A DNA stretch of 64,000 nucleotides from CAVTWY01 sp963738615 (GCA_963738615.1 CAVTXI010000012.1:310001-374000); one strand, 5' to 3'. Positions 48,361 to 57,911 are shown, counted from the stretch's first letter. Notes: generated by a model not told the origin, from the letters alone. Program-made: numbers and translations.

Positions 48361-48784
48361 ATGGACCTGAGCGCCTCCAGCGTGTGGTGGCTGATCGCAG
48401 GCGTGCTGGTCGCGGTCGAGCTGATGACCGGCTCGTTCTACCTGCTGATGCTTGCCCTCGGCGCCGCCGCGGGTGCGGTGGCTGCCCATCTGGGCATCGG
48501 TACGCCGCCGCAGGTCGTGCATCGCCGCGGTCGTTGGTGCAGCGGCAACCTTCGGCTGGCATCTGAAGCGTCGCCGTGACGGCACGCTCAGCACTGACAA
48601 GGACCAGAACCTCGACATCGGCGAGCAGGTCGACGTGACGCGCTGGCACGCCGACGGCAGCGCGCAGGTCCACTTCCGCGGCTCGACCTGGCAGGCGCGA
48701 TTCGACGGCGCAGGCCCACCCGCGCCGGGTCGCCACACCATCGTGCGCCTGGACGGCAACCGCCTGGTGCTGCGGCGCGCTTGA
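48361..48784 (+). CDS. NfeD family membrane protein (one frameshift)
   Basis: It starts at the ATG at 48361. Two or three membrane helices (SVWWLIAGVLVAVELMTGSF, LALGAAAGAVAAHLGIG, IAAVVGAAATFGWHLK) are followed by a soluble OB-fold domain (IGEQVDVTRWHADGSAQVHF, GRHTIVRLDGNRLVLRR). One extra base near 48520 interrupts the second helix pair. Corrected, the length is 140 residues, the usual short NfeD. It lies 36 bp upstream of the stomatin-like gene, the standard NfeD-SPFH pair involved in membrane microdomain or quality-control functions. Confidence 0.83.
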
Positions 48785-48820
48785 GCGGGCACGACAACCA
48801 CACACGGGAGCAACACACAC

Positions 48821-49769
48821 ATGGGACTCGAGATCGCAGGCGTCATCGCCATCATCGTCGTCATCTTCATCGTCCGCGCGATCCAGGTCGTGCCGCAGCA
48901 GCACGCATACGTGATCGAACGGCTGGGACGCTACAGCCGAACGCTGGGGCCGGGCCTAAGCTTCCTTGTGCCCTTCGTCGACCGCGTGGCCTACAAGCAC
49001 GTGCTGAAGGAGATCCCACTCGACGTGCCCAGCCAAGTCTGTATCACCAGGGACAACACCCAGCTCACCGTCGACGGCATCCTGTACTTTCAGGTCACCG
49101 ACCCCATGCGCGCGAGCTACGGCTCATCGAACTACATCATCGCGATCACGCAGTTGGCGCAGACAACGCTGCGATCGGTGATCGGCAAGATGGAACTCGA
49201 CAAGACTTTCGAAGAGCGCGACGCCATCAACGGCTCGGTCGTCAACGCCCTCGACGAAGCCGCGCTGAACTGGGGCGTGAAGGTGCTGCGCTACGAAATC
49301 AAAGATCTGACGCCGCCCGCCGTCATCCTGCACGCGATGCAGGCGCAGATCACGGCCGAACGCGAGAAGCGCGCGCTGATCGCTGCGTCAGAAGGCAAGC
49401 GCCAGGAGCAGATCAACCTCGCCGAAGGCGCACGCGCGGCCTTCATCGCCAAGTCAGAAGGCGAGAAGCAGTCCGCAGATCAACATCGCGCAAGGCGAAG
49501 CCGCCGCCATCCTCGCCGTGGCCGAAGCCAGCGCAGGCGCCATCCGCCAGGTCGCCGCCGCGATCCGCGAGCCCGGCGGCGAGCAGGCCGTGCAGTTGAA
49601 AGTGGCCGAACGCGCCGTCGACGCCTACCGGGAACTCGCGCAGAAGAACAACACGATGATCGTGCCGAACAACGTGAGCGACGTCGCAGGCCTGATCGCC
49701 TCGGCAATGGCGATCATCAGGGGCGGTGGCCCGACACCGCCCTCCGGGCCGACGCACATCGTGCGTTGA
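48821..49769 (+). CDS. qmcA: SPFH/band 7 stomatin-like protein (QmcA type, one frameshift)
   Basis: It starts at the ATG at 48821 behind GGGAG. An N-terminal membrane anchor (AGVIAIIVVIFIVRAIQVVP) is followed by the band 7 domain (QQHAYVIERLGRYSRTLGPG, DNTQLTVDGILYFQVTDPMR, DEAALNWGVKVLRYEIKDL). A helical region (AQITAEREKRALIAASEGKR) and a C-terminal segment (AERAVDAYRELAQKNNTMIV) follow. One extra base near 49473 splits the frame. Corrected, it gives 315 residues, matching QmcA/stomatin length. It partners the upstream NfeD protein. Confidence 0.86.
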
Positions 49770-49781
49770 GGTTCGCCTCGC

Positions 49782-50837
49782 CTAAGTGGCCGCTTCCACC
49801 ATCCGCCCCACGAGCGTCATCACCGCGTCGGTCTGTTCTTTCAATGCAGCCGGTGGCGGTGAGGTGGCGGCCGTCGCCACCGCCAGCTTCAGTTCAGGCG
49901 CCAGCAACGCGAACTGCCCACCGTAGCCCCAGGCCCAAGCGACGCGCTGCCCATGCAGACGCCCGGTGAACCAGAGGAGACCGTAGCCGACGTCGGTCAC
50001 GGCACCCGCGCGCCAGGTGGCCGGGCCCTGCGGCTCGAGGCTCTCACTCACCCAGGATTCAGGCAGCACCTGTGTTCCCTGCCAGCGCCCGCCGTCCGCC
50101 ATCAGGATGGCAAGCTTCAGTAGGTCGCGCGTGCGCAATGCCAAACCGGCGGGCGCCAAAGGGTTGCCGTCGCGGTCGCGCCGCCATTCGAAGCGCTCGA
50201 TGCCCATCGGGTCGAACAACTGTCGGGCGGCCAAGACGGACAGGTCTGCACCCCCTTGCGCGCGCTCGAGGATTGGGGCGATCAAAGAGACCATCGCGTC
50301 GTTGTAAGACCATCCGGGCGGCGCGACGGCAACGGCCGGCCGACTGAGTGCGTAGCGCACCAAGGGCTTTGCTCCGGCAAGTTGACCGAAGTGCATCGGA
50401 TCGAAGGCGAGACCCGAACGGCCCGAGAGAATCCGACGCAAGGTCACGGATGCCGCCGGCGAATCGGGCACCTCGGCGATGGCATCGGGGATGAGTTTCG
50501 CAACCGTGTCGTCCAGACTCTTCACGCGGCTGTCGCGCAAGGCCAGGCCGACGAGCATGGAGCACACACTCTTGGTGGCGGAGTTGATCGGCTGCAGGCT
50601 CTCGACCGTGGCGCCTGCGTAGTAGCGCTCAGCCACGAGCACGCCGCGCCGCGCCACGAGCAAAGCGCGCAGGCCAGGCACGGCCTCGCCGTCCTTCAAG
50701 GTGTCCGCCACCGCGTCAGCACGCATGGCTTGGGTCGCAGCCGAAGCCGTGGCGGAATCAGTGGCAGGGGTAAGGCCCATGGCCCGGCTCGCTGTGAGCG
50801 AAGCGCCGACCATGATCAGGCTGCGTCGGGTGGTCAT
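49782..50837 (-). CDS. Exported beta-lactamase-family serine hydrolase
   Basis: The start is set at the ATG at 50837 because MTTRRSLIMVGASL is a Tat-like signal; upstream in-frame ATGs extend to 50963. The product is about 351 residues. The SxxK nucleophile motif is NSATKSVCSMLVG, the second motif is WSYNDAMVSL, and the end has WGYGGQFALLAPEL, in the position of the KTG-like third motif of class C/esterase EstB-type enzymes. It is likely a periplasmic esterase or peptidase of COG1680 type rather than a true beta-lactamase. It converges with the stomatin gene, with 12 bp between. Confidence 0.75.
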   Translation of the reverse strand: MTTRRSLIMVGASLTASRAMGLTPATDSATASAATQAMRADAVADTLKDGEAVPGLRALLVARRGVLVAERYYAGATVESLQPINSATKSVCSMLVGLALRDSRVKSLDDTVAKLIPDAIAEVPDSPAASVTLRRILSGRSGLAFDPMHFGQLAGAKPLVRYALSRPAVAVAPPGWSYNDAMVSLIAPILERAQGGADLSVLAARQLFDPMGIERFEWRRDRDGNPLAPAGLALRTRDLLKLAILMADGGRWQGTQVLPESWVSESLEPQGPATWRAGAVTDVGYGLLWFTGRLHGQRVAWAWGYGGQFALLAPELKLAVATAATSPPPAALKEQTDAVMTLVGRMVEAAT

Positions 50838-50989
50838 TGGATCCCGTAGCGACTGCGCGGAAGACATCTGAATTGGACCACTCATCGACCCCATCAGCCT
50901 GCCCCGATCGCTACGCCAACTGAGCTGGCCGAACTGGCGACTCGCGTCGCCGAGAAAGGCCATCGCTAGAATTCGCGGCCTGTCTCTGC

Positions 50990-51079
50990 GGAGGGATGGA
51001 TGAGCGGTTTAAGTCGCACGCCTGGAAAGCGTGTGGGGGTTAACAGCCCCCCGCGGGTTCGAATCCCGCTCCCTCCGCC
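50990..51079 (+). tRNA. tRNA-Ser (GGA anticodon)
   Basis: This is a 90-base class II tRNA. The acceptor stem is GGAGGGA/TCCCTCC, the anticodon stem CACGC/GCGTG closes the loop CTGGAAA with GGA at 51024-51026, a long variable arm follows, and the T arm is GCGGG-TTCGAAT-CCCGC. The 3' CCA is encoded. It reads serine UCC/UCU codons. Confidence 0.96.
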
Positions 51080-51213
51080 ATAGGCGACGTGCTGCCGACG
51101 CTCGGCTTCACGGTCACAAGATCAAGCCCGTCGTGACAGCGGCGCAACCGCACTGATTCGTTTTCGCCGCGCCACCACGCAGGTCAGAGCCGGGCGCAAC
51201 CGGCACGGCCACT

Positions 51214-51765
51214 TCACCCCGACCGATTCACCAGCCCAAGCAGCGCTGTCGCCAACAGAAGCACCACGGCGTTGTGGATCGCGTGGACGGTGACCACGGC
51301 CACGTACCCGTGCGCGACGCCGAGCTTGCGTGCGCGCAGGTATAGCAGCCCGAACACGAGCCCAGAGCCGAAGGCTGCGACGGCTTGGTGTGGGCCGCCG
51401 CGGATGGTGTGGAGGCTGCCGAAGAAGAGCGCACTGAGCAGCACCGCGGCCCATCCACGCGACGTGATGCGGCGCAGGATTTCGATGGGGGCGGCCTGGC
51501 AGAGAAGCGTCTCGACCAACGGGGCGATCACTGCTGCGGCGAGGAAGGCCTTGGCGAAGGGTTGCTCGAACAGTCGGATGCCGGTGGATTGCCAGCGCCA
51601 TTGGGGCGGCACCAGCGGAAGCGAAAGCAGACCGAACGTGATGGCCGTGGCGAGGCTCGCAAGAGCCCATGGCGGGGTGTGGGCGATGAGCCTCGCGATC
51701 GACCATGGCCCGGCCTGCGTGTCTCGCAAGCTTGCGTGGTCGAAGTAACGGCGTAACGCGCCCAT
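51214..51765 (-). CDS. CPBP-family intramembrane protease-like protein
   Basis: The product has 183 residues from the ATG at 51765, with four or five membrane helices. The motif order of CPBP (Abi) proteins can be seen: PLVETLLCQAAPIEIL in place of EExxxR, FFGSLHTI, then VTVHAIHNAVVLL. The glutamate dyad is reduced to one Glu and the Arg is not conserved, so protease activity is uncertain. It lies downstream of the terminator at 51784-51809 and is probably transcribed by itself. Confidence 0.7.
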   Translation of the reverse strand: MGALRRYFDHASLRDTQAGPWSIARLIAHTPPWALASLATAITFGLLSLPLVPPQWRWQSTGIRLFEQPFAKAFLAAAVIAPLVETLLCQAAPIEILRRITSRGWAAVLLSALFFGSLHTIRGGPHQAVAAFGSGLVFGLLYLRARKLGVAHGYVAVVTVHAIHNAVVLLLATALLGLVNRSG

Positions 51766-51783
51766 CGTTTCGTCGATCCAAAC

Positions 51784-51809
51784 AAAAAACGCCCGCTCGC
51801 GCGGGCGTT
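51784..51809 (-). terminator. Factor-independent terminator after the second Liv-type binding protein gene
   Basis: On the minus strand, a perfect 9-bp stem AACGCCCGC/GCGGGCGTT with a four-base loop is followed by a T tract (TTTTTTG). It lies 25 bp after the stop at 51834, so that gene is a monocistron ending here. Confidence 0.85.
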
Positions 51810-51833
51810 CATGTCACGGGTGGATGACGTCGA

Positions 51834-52979
51834 TCAGCGAACCACGCCGATCTCGGAGCGCTTCTCGCCCTTGTATGTGTACAGCGTCAGCGCGCCGTTC
51901 TTCACGTCGCCCTTCTCGTCGAACGAGATGGTGCCCGTCACGCCCTTGTAGCCGTCGGTCTTCGCCAGCTCAGGCAGGTAGACCTTCGGGTCGGCGGAGC
52001 CGGCCTTGACCATCGCGGCGACCATCACGTTGACGGCGTCGTAGACGTAGGGCGCGTAGACCTTCACGTCGTCCTTGAACTTCGCCTTGTAGGCAGCGTA
52101 GAAATCCTCCATCGACTTCTTCGCCGCGCCTTCGACACCGCCGGCTTCCGCACACACAACCTGGTCGTCGGCCATGGTGCCGGCCGACAGCTTCGGCAGA
52201 TCGCTCGAGCAGATGCCGTCGCCGCCGCCGAACTTCGCGGCGATGCCGAGTTGCTTCATCTGGCGAAGCATCGGGCCGGCCACCGCGTCCATGCCGCCGA
52301 AGAAGATCACGTCGGGGTTCTGGCCCTTGATCGCGGTCAGGATCGCGGTGAAGTCGGTCGCCTTGTCGTTCGTGAACTGACGCGTGCCCACCAGCGTGCC
52401 GCCAGCGCCCTTCACGCCCTTTTCGAACTCGTCCGCGACGCCCTGGCCGTAAGGCGTACGGTCATCGATAACGGCGATGCGCTTACCGCTCATTTTCTGC
52501 ACCGCGTAACGGCCCAGCGTGCCGCCCAGATGCACGTCATCGGCCACGACGCGGAACGTCGTTTTGTAGCCCTGGCGGGTGAACTTGGGATTGGTCGCCG
52601 ACGGCGAAATCTGCGGAATGCCGGCTTCGGAATAGATGCGCGACGCCGGGATCGACGTGCCCGAGTTCAGGTGACCAACAACGCCGTTCACCTTCGCGTC
52701 GGCCAGCTTCTGAGCTGCCGAGGTGCCCTGCTTCGGGTCGCCCGCATCGTCTTCGGCCAGCAGTTCGAACTTCGCCTTCTTGCCGCCGATGGTCACGCCC
52801 TTGGCGTTGAGTTCATCGATCGCCATGCGGGCGCCGTTCTCGTTGTCTTTGCCCAGGTGCGCGATCTGGCCGCTGGTGGGCCCGACGTGACCGATCTTGA
52901 CGACCAGGTCTTGGGCGCTGGCCGTACCGGCCATCAGAAATGCCGCCGAAGCGGCCAGGATGTGAAGCTTGAATGCCAT
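51834..52979 (-). CDS. Orphan branched-chain amino acid-type ABC substrate-binding protein
   Basis: The product has 381 residues from the ATG at 52979. The signal peptide ends at MAGTASAQ. The Peripla_BP_6 fold is evident: VKIGHVGPTSGQIAHLGKDN, GARMAIDELNAKGVTIGGKK, VVGHLNSGTSIPASRIYSEA, GIPQISPSATNPKFTRQGY, DDRTPYGQGVADEFEKGVKG, FFGGMDAVAGPMLRQMKQLG. It is closer to E. coli LivJ/LivK in pattern than the binding protein at 44518-45788. No permease genes are adjacent, so it may use the LivHMGF complex at 40583-44466 or another one. Confidence 0.87.
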   Translation of the reverse strand: MAFKLHILAASAAFLMAGTASAQDLVVKIGHVGPTSGQIAHLGKDNENGARMAIDELNAKGVTIGGKKAKFELLAEDDAGDPKQGTSAAQKLADAKVNGVVGHLNSGTSIPASRIYSEAGIPQISPSATNPKFTRQGYKTTFRVVADDVHLGGTLGRYAVQKMSGKRIAVIDDRTPYGQGVADEFEKGVKGAGGTLVGTRQFTNDKATDFTAILTAIKGQNPDVIFFGGMDAVAGPMLRQMKQLGIAAKFGGGDGICSSDLPKLSAGTMADDQVVCAEAGGVEGAAKKSMEDFYAAYKAKFKDDVKVYAPYVYDAVNVMVAAMVKAGSADPKVYLPELAKTDGYKGVTGTISFDEKGDVKNGALTLYTYKGEKRSEIGVVR

Positions 52980-53171
52980 GAATGAACCTCCGAAAGGGTT
53001 GTTAACAGGCCGAGATGGTCAATTTGTCAGCGGGCGGACGATACCGCAAAAGCCTCTGAAGCCGTCCGCAGACAGGACCAACGCATGGTTTGTACCGAGC
53101 ACCGAAAACGCCTTCTGCGTCGCGATGCACGTGCCCTTCAACGTTGGCGCAGCGCGGCGGATGACGGCCGT

Positions 53172-53573
53172 TCAGGCAGACGACGCCGAAGAGCCCGCAC
53201 GCTGCTGCTGCAACTCGTCTCGCACCGCTTCACGCAGCGTCTCTTTGAGCGCCAAGGCCAGCGCGGTGCGCACCTCGTCGGCCACGTCTTCGGTCAGCCT
53301 GCGCCAGATCGGCTCGAGCGCCGCCTGCACGCGCTGCTCGACGATGGCATCGACCTGAAGGTGCAGCCCTTCCAGCACGCGCGAGACCAGCGCTTCTTCG
53401 TCCATCGATTCGGAATGGTGAGCGCCGATTGAGTCGACAAACTCAGCGTCGGTGGGTGCCAACGCTTCGTCCAGCATCGGGCGCGTTGTCGCACCGTCGT
53501 CTTCCCGACTGGTTTCGATCACCTCGGTCAGCACCGGGATCCGCGCGGTCGGCAAGTTGTAGGGCTTATTCAT
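53172..53573 (-). CDS. Conserved hypothetical acidic protein next to holC
   Basis: The ATG at 53573 overlaps the end of holC by 8 bases. The product has 133 residues, is acidic and helical: YNLPTARIPVLTEVIETS, LVSRVLEGLHLQVDAIVEQR, VADEVRTALALALKETLREA. There is no signal peptide and no known motif. Position after holC is common for small unknown proteins in Burkholderiales, which suggests a conserved transcript pepA-holC-this gene. Confidence 0.6.
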   Translation of the reverse strand: MNKPYNLPTARIPVLTEVIETSREDDGATTRPMLDEALAPTDAEFVDSIGAHHSESMDEEALVSRVLEGLHLQVDAIVEQRVQAALEPIWRRLTEDVADEVRTALALALKETLREAVRDELQQQRAGSSASSA

Positions 53574-54039
53574 GCTTCGGCTCGGGGTCGCTTTCGGGAC
53601 CGGTGGGCTTCTCGGCGCCCAACGGGGTGTGCTGAATGGCGTGCCCCATCGATTCATAGCGTCGCCACCGCACACGTGCAGCCTTGCGCTCGTCGGGGGC
53701 GGTCGACACGATCTCTATCACGCGCTCGAAGGCGTCGAGCGATTCGACCGCGTCGGGGCCCAGGTTCACAAGAACCGAGCATCGCCGTGCCTGCAGCGCG
53801 TCTTCGACCAGCCACAGCGTCGTGCGGTCCATGTGCGCCGGAGGCGCCGGGCCGTCGACCCGCAGGTGGGGCACGAAGTCGCCGGCATCGGCGGTCCAGA
53901 GGTCGCCGTCCAGGCGGCGAAGTTCGGCGGCGTCGCCGACCACGGCCACACGCGCGCCCTTGGCGTGAGCCTTGCGCAGCAGCCGCAGCGTGTAAAGCGG
54001 TTTGTCGGCGATGCCGCTGAAGAATTCGATGGTGGCCAC
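53566..54039 (-). CDS. holC: DNA polymerase III chi subunit
   Basis: A GTG at 54039 (VATIEFFSGIADKPLYTL) matches the usual HolC N-terminus; a TTG at 54072 would overlap pepA. The product is about 157 residues. Blocks TLRLLRKAHAKGARVAVVGD, LDGDLWTADAGDFVPHL and VLVNLGPDAVESLDAFERVI are HolC features. The chi subunit links the clamp loader to single-strand binding protein. It sits directly after pepA, as in many proteobacteria. Confidence 0.83.
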   Translation of the reverse strand: MATIEFFSGIADKPLYTLRLLRKAHAKGARVAVVGDAAELRRLDGDLWTADAGDFVPHLRVDGPAPPAHMDRTTLWLVEDALQARRCSVLVNLGPDAVESLDAFERVIEIVSTAPDERKAARVRWRRYESMGHAIQHTPLGAEKPTGPESDPEPKHE

Positions 54040-54068
54040 GGCGGGCTGACGACGACTCGGCCGCTCGA

Positions 54069-55652
54069 TCAACGGCGCCGGGCCTTCGTCTGCCCCGCCT
54101 TGACTGTTCTGGCCTTAGCCGTCCCGGAAGCGCGGCGCGGCTTGCTGCCGCCCGAAGGTACGGTCGCAGCGGTCGTCGCTTGGGTCGCCGCACCAAGAAG
54201 GTAGTGGGTCAACAGGCCGACGGGGCGCCCGGTTGCGCCCTTGGCAGCGCCCGTCTTCCAGGCGGTGCCGGCCACGTCGAGGTGCGCCCATGGCGTCTTC
54301 TTGTCGGTGAAGCGCTCGAGGAACTTCGCCGCCGTGATCGCGCCACCCGCGCGCCCGGCGATATTCGGAACATCGGCGAAGTTGCTCTTCAGCGCTTCAT
54401 CGTATTCGGCGTCGAGCGGCATGCGCCACGCCGGGTCGATTGCACGACGGCTGGCGGCCAACAACGCCGTGGCCAATTCGTCGTTCGGCGAGAAAAGCCC
54501 CGTGTGGTGATGCCCCAGCGCGATGACGCACGCGCCGGTCAGCGTCGCGATGTCGATGATCGACGACGGCTCGAACCGTTGCGCGTATGTCAGCGCGTCG
54601 CAAAGGATGAGACGGCCCTCGGCGTCGGTGTTCAACACCTCGATCGTCTTGCCCGACAGGCTTGTGACCACGTCGCCCGGCTTGATCGCACTGCCCGACG
54701 GCATGTTCTCGCACGTCGGGATCAGGCCGACCACATTCACACGCGCCTGAAGTTCGCCCAGTGCCGTCATCGTGCCCAGCACGCTGGCGGCGCCGCCCAT
54801 GTCGTACTTCATCTCGTCCATCTCGCCCGCGGGTTTGATCGAGATGCCGCCCGTGTCGAACGTGATGCCCTTGCCCACCAGCACGTGCGTGGCCGCACCT
54901 TTGGCTGCGTTGCCGTTCCAGCGCATCACGATGAAGCGCGGCGGCTGGTCCGACCCCTGCGCCACCGCGAGGAACGATCCCATGCCGATGCGTTCGATCG
55001 CCTTGCGGTCGTGCACCTGCACGTCGATGCCGTAGCGCTTGCCGATGCGTTTGGCCTCGGCACCCAGGAATGTCGGTGTGCAGTGGTTGCCCGGCAGGTT
55101 GCCCAGTTCTTTCGCGCAGGCCACGCCTTGCGCGATGGCACGGCCCAAGCGCAGACCGGTCGAAAGCTCACCGGCTTTGGACTTCGGCCCCACGAGCGAC
55201 ACCCGCGCGAGGCTCGAACCCGTCGGCGCCGAAGGTTTGGTGTGCCGGTACAGATAAGCCGAATCGGCCGCAGCGATGGCAAGCGCCTCGGCATGCGCCT
55301 GCTGAAGCTCGAGGCCCGCAGCGCCGACGGCGAGCTTCTTCACGCCATTCGGCAGCAGCCCCAAGGCTGCGATGCAAGCCGACTTGAATGCTTTGGGCGT
55401 GCCGTCGGCCGCAACGGCGACCACGAGCCGCGGCGCGGCGAGGCCTGCGGGGCGATGCAGATAAACCTTCGCACCCGCCTTCATCGAAAGGTCGCCGAGC
55501 GTGATCGCGTCGTCGACCAAGCGCTTGCAAACCGCACCAAGCCCATCGGGCCTTGTCTCGCCGACCAGCACGAGCATGACCGCGTCGGCCGCAGCAGCGT
55601 CCAGAGACGAAAGGCCACCCTCGTCGAAGTGAACCTGAATGTGAACGTCCAT
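54069..55652 (-). CDS. pepA: Leucyl aminopeptidase (cytosol aminopeptidase)
   Basis: The product has 527 residues from the ATG at 55652. The M17 catalytic domain is complete: LVGKGITFDTGGISIKPAGE with the metal Lys/Asp residues, KYDMGGAASVLGTMTAL, and VLNTDAEGRLILCDALTYA with the signature NTDAEGRL. The C-terminal extension is rich in Ala, Lys and Arg (GKPRR-type). It removes N-terminal residues from peptides and in E. coli also binds DNA. It is divergent from lptF with a 28-bp gap, an arrangement conserved across proteobacteria. Confidence 0.93.
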   Translation of the reverse strand: MDVHIQVHFDEGGLSSLDAAAADAVMLVLVGETRPDGLGAVCKRLVDDAITLGDLSMKAGAKVYLHRPAGLAAPRLVVAVAADGTPKAFKSACIAALGLLPNGVKKLAVGAAGLELQQAHAEALAIAAADSAYLYRHTKPSAPTGSSLARVSLVGPKSKAGELSTGLRLGRAIAQGVACAKELGNLPGNHCTPTFLGAEAKRIGKRYGIDVQVHDRKAIERIGMGSFLAVAQGSDQPPRFIVMRWNGNAAKGAATHVLVGKGITFDTGGISIKPAGEMDEMKYDMGGAASVLGTMTALGELQARVNVVGLIPTCENMPSGSAIKPGDVVTSLSGKTIEVLNTDAEGRLILCDALTYAQRFEPSSIIDIATLTGACVIALGHHHTGLFSPNDELATALLAASRRAIDPAWRMPLDAEYDEALKSNFADVPNIAGRAGGAITAAKFLERFTDKKTPWAHLDVAGTAWKTGAAKGATGRPVGLLTHYLLGAATQATTAATVPSGGSKPRRASGTAKARTVKAGQTKARRR

Positions 55653-55680
55653 AATCTGCCGCCGCTACAACAAGCCTGCG

Positions 55681-56802
55681 ATGTTATTCGATACGACGCT
55701 GCGCCGAGAGCTCGCACGCACCTTCGGAGCCACGCTGGTCATCATCCTGACCATCGTGTTGACGATGATGTTGATGAAGACGATCGGGCAGGCTGCAGCA
55801 GGCGCCGTGGCGCCACAGGACATCGTGCTGCTGCTGGGCTACACGGCCCTGGGCCATCTGCCGACGATGCTCGCGCTGACGTTGTGCATCACCGTCGTCG
55901 TCACGCTGGGCCGCATGTACCGCGACAGCGAGATGGCCGTGTGGCACGCCAGTGGCGTCGGCCTGTCCCGTTTCGTCAAGCCGGTGCTGCGCATGGCGTG
56001 GCCCGTACTGACGATCGTGTTCGCGCTGGTGCTGCTGGTCTGGCCTTGGGGCAACCAGCAGAGCGTCGAACTACGCCAACGCTATCAACAGCGCCCCGAT
56101 GTATCGCGTGTTGCACCGGGCGTGTTCCAGACCTCGCGTGACGGCTCGCGGGTGTTCTTCGTCGAGCGCGACCTCGACGATGTTTCGGGCCGCAACGATG
56201 CACGCAACGTGTTCGTGCTCACGCAACGCGACGACCGCGAAGCCGTGATCGCCGCGCGGCGCGGCCACCTCGAAGCGCGCGGCGACGATCGCTGGCTGGT
56301 GCTCGAGAGCGGAAGGCGCCATGAAATCGACACCGCCACCGGTGACAAATCGGTGGCGTCTTTCGAGCGCTACGAGATCCTTGCTGGCGAGAAGGCGTTG
56401 CGCCGGGCGCAGGACGAGGCACCGAAAACCAAGTCGACGTTTCGCCTGCTGTTCGATCGCAGCCCGATCCATCAAGGCGAGCTGACGTGGCGCTTCGGCT
56501 TGGCTTTGGGCGCGTGCAACCTGCTGCTGCTGTCGATCGGCCTCGCGTCGCGCAACCCGCGCCGCCCCAGCAACTGGAACCTGCTGTTCGCGCTCCTGGC
56601 CTTCATCGTCTACTACAACCTGATCAACCTGTCGCAGGTGTGGGTCGCGCGCGGCCGCTTCGACATGGGCACCGCGTTGCTTGCGCTGCACGGCGCGGTC
56701 TTCGTCCTGGCGCTCGCGCTCGTGTGGTGGCGCGACCATGCGGCGGTGTTCCGCTTCGGCCTGCGCCGACGGCGTGTCGGGCTGGCAGCAGCGACCCCGT
56801 GA
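55681..56802 (+). CDS. lptF: LPS export ABC transporter permease LptF
   Basis: The product has 373 residues from the ATG at 55681. It opens with MLFDTTLRRELARTFGATLV and has the YjgP/YjgQ topology: membrane helices, with a large periplasmic jellyroll domain between them (VAPGVFQTSRDGSRVFFVER, AARRGHLEARGDDRWLVLES), then helices LGACNLLLLSIGLASRNP and FALLAFIVYYNLINLSQVW. With LptG and LptB it extracts lipopolysaccharide from the inner membrane. Confidence 0.93.
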   Translation: MLFDTTLRRELARTFGATLVIILTIVLTMMLMKTIGQAAAGAVAPQDIVLLLGYTALGHLPTMLALTLCITVVVTLGRMYRDSEMAVWHASGVGLSRFVKPVLRMAWPVLTIVFALVLLVWPWGNQQSVELRQRYQQRPDVSRVAPGVFQTSRDGSRVFFVERDLDDVSGRNDARNVFVLTQRDDREAVIAARRGHLEARGDDRWLVLESGRRHEIDTATGDKSVASFERYEILAGEKALRRAQDEAPKTKSTFRLLFDRSPIHQGELTWRFGLALGACNLLLLSIGLASRNPRRPSNWNLLFALLAFIVYYNLINLSQVWVARGRFDMGTALLALHGAVFVLALALVWWRDHAAVFRFGLRRRRVGLAAATP

Positions 56803-57911
56803 AGACCGTCCGCCGCCTGCTCTACCGCGACATCGTCACGTCGGTCGCATTCGTCGCGGTCGCGTTCCTGTCGCTGTTCTTCTTCATCGATTTCGTCGAC
56901 GAACTCGAAGACGTGGGCCGACAAGGCTACGCGGTGCAGCACGCGGCGATGTCGAGCCTGCTCGAGCTGCCAGGGCGGCTGTACGAGTTGCTGCCGATCG
57001 CGGTGCTGATCGGCACGATCTTTTCGTTGTCACGGATGGCGCAGTCGTCCGAATACACGATCCTGCGCACCGGTGGCCTGGGGCCTGGGCGCGCACTCGT
57101 GATGCTGACTGCGCTGGGGCTGGCCTTTGCGCTGCTGACCGTCTTCATCGGCGATGTGGTGTCGCCTGTCACGTCGCGCGCTGCGGTTGCGCTGAAGGCG
57201 CGCTTCTCGGGCGGGCGCGACCTGGGCCGTACCGGTGCATGGCTGCGCGACGAACGCAAGGCCGACGACGGCTTGCGAAACATCTCGACGAACGTGGCGC
57301 GCATCGCGCCCGACGGGCAACTCGAGGGCATTCGTATCTTCGAGTTCGACGAAGAGCGTCACCTGCGCACGCGCATCTCGGCACGCCAGGGCCGCCTGGA
57401 CGAAGCCGGCTGGTGGCAGCTCGAGCATGCGAAGGTGATGCACTGGCAGGCAGAACGCAACGGTGCGCGCGCCGCGGTTCAGCAGACCGAACACGCGAAA
57501 CTGGAATGGCCCACCAGCCTCGACGCCGAGGTGGTGGCCGCCGCCGTGCTGCCCGTCAGCAGCATGTCGACCCTCGAGCTGTGGCGCTATGCCAATCACC
57601 TCAGCGACCGCGAACAGGCATCGCAGCGCTATGCAATCCAGTTCTGGAAAAAGGCCTTCTATCCCCTCGCCTGCCTCGTGATGATCGCCCTGGCCCTACC
57701 CTTCGCCTACCTCAGCGCACGCGCAGGCGGCATCAGCTTCAAGGTCTTCGGCGGCATCCTGCTGGGCATCAGCTTCGTGCTGTTGAACAGCGTGTCGGGG
57801 CACCTGGGCGTGCTGCGCGACTGGACGCCTTGGCTGGCAGCGGCGGTGCCGGGGCTGGTGTACACCGCGCTGTCGCTAGGCGCTTTCGCGTGGCTGGTGA
57901 GGTACCGGTGA
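56799..57911 (+). CDS. lptG: LPS export ABC transporter permease LptG
   Basis: A GTG at 56799 overlaps the lptF stop by 4 bases (GTGA). The product is 370 residues. Helices VAFLSLFFFIDFVDELEDVG and LLPIAVLIGTIFSLSRMAQS, the coupling region SSEYTILRTGGLGPGRALVM, a periplasmic beta-jellyroll domain, and the C-terminal KKAFYPLACLVMIALALPFA and FKVFGGILLGISFVLLNSVS identify LptG. It works with LptF in lipopolysaccharide transport. Confidence 0.93.
   Translation: MKTVRRLLYRDIVTSVAFVAVAFLSLFFFIDFVDELEDVGRQGYAVQHAAMSSLLELPGRLYELLPIAVLIGTIFSLSRMAQSSEYTILRTGGLGPGRALVMLTALGLAFALLTVFIGDVVSPVTSRAAVALKARFSGGRDLGRTGAWLRDERKADDGLRNISTNVARIAPDGQLEGIRIFEFDEERHLRTRISARQGRLDEAGWWQLEHAKVMHWQAERNGARAAVQQTEHAKLEWPTSLDAEVVAAAVLPVSSMSTLELWRYANHLSDREQASQRYAIQFWKKAFYPLACLVMIALALPFAYLSARAGGISFKVFGGILLGISFVLLNSVSGHLGVLRDWTPWLAAAVPGLVYTALSLGAFAWLVRYR

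Noticed and set aside
50990..51079. tRNA-Ser as integration site of a genomic island
   Set aside because: No integrase, no repeated tRNA 3' end nearby and ordinary genes on both sides.
54180..56141. Long plus-strand open frame opposite pepA (653 codons)
   Set aside because: It is antisense to a clear pepA and has the Arg/His/Ala-rich composition typical of a GC-rich shadow frame.
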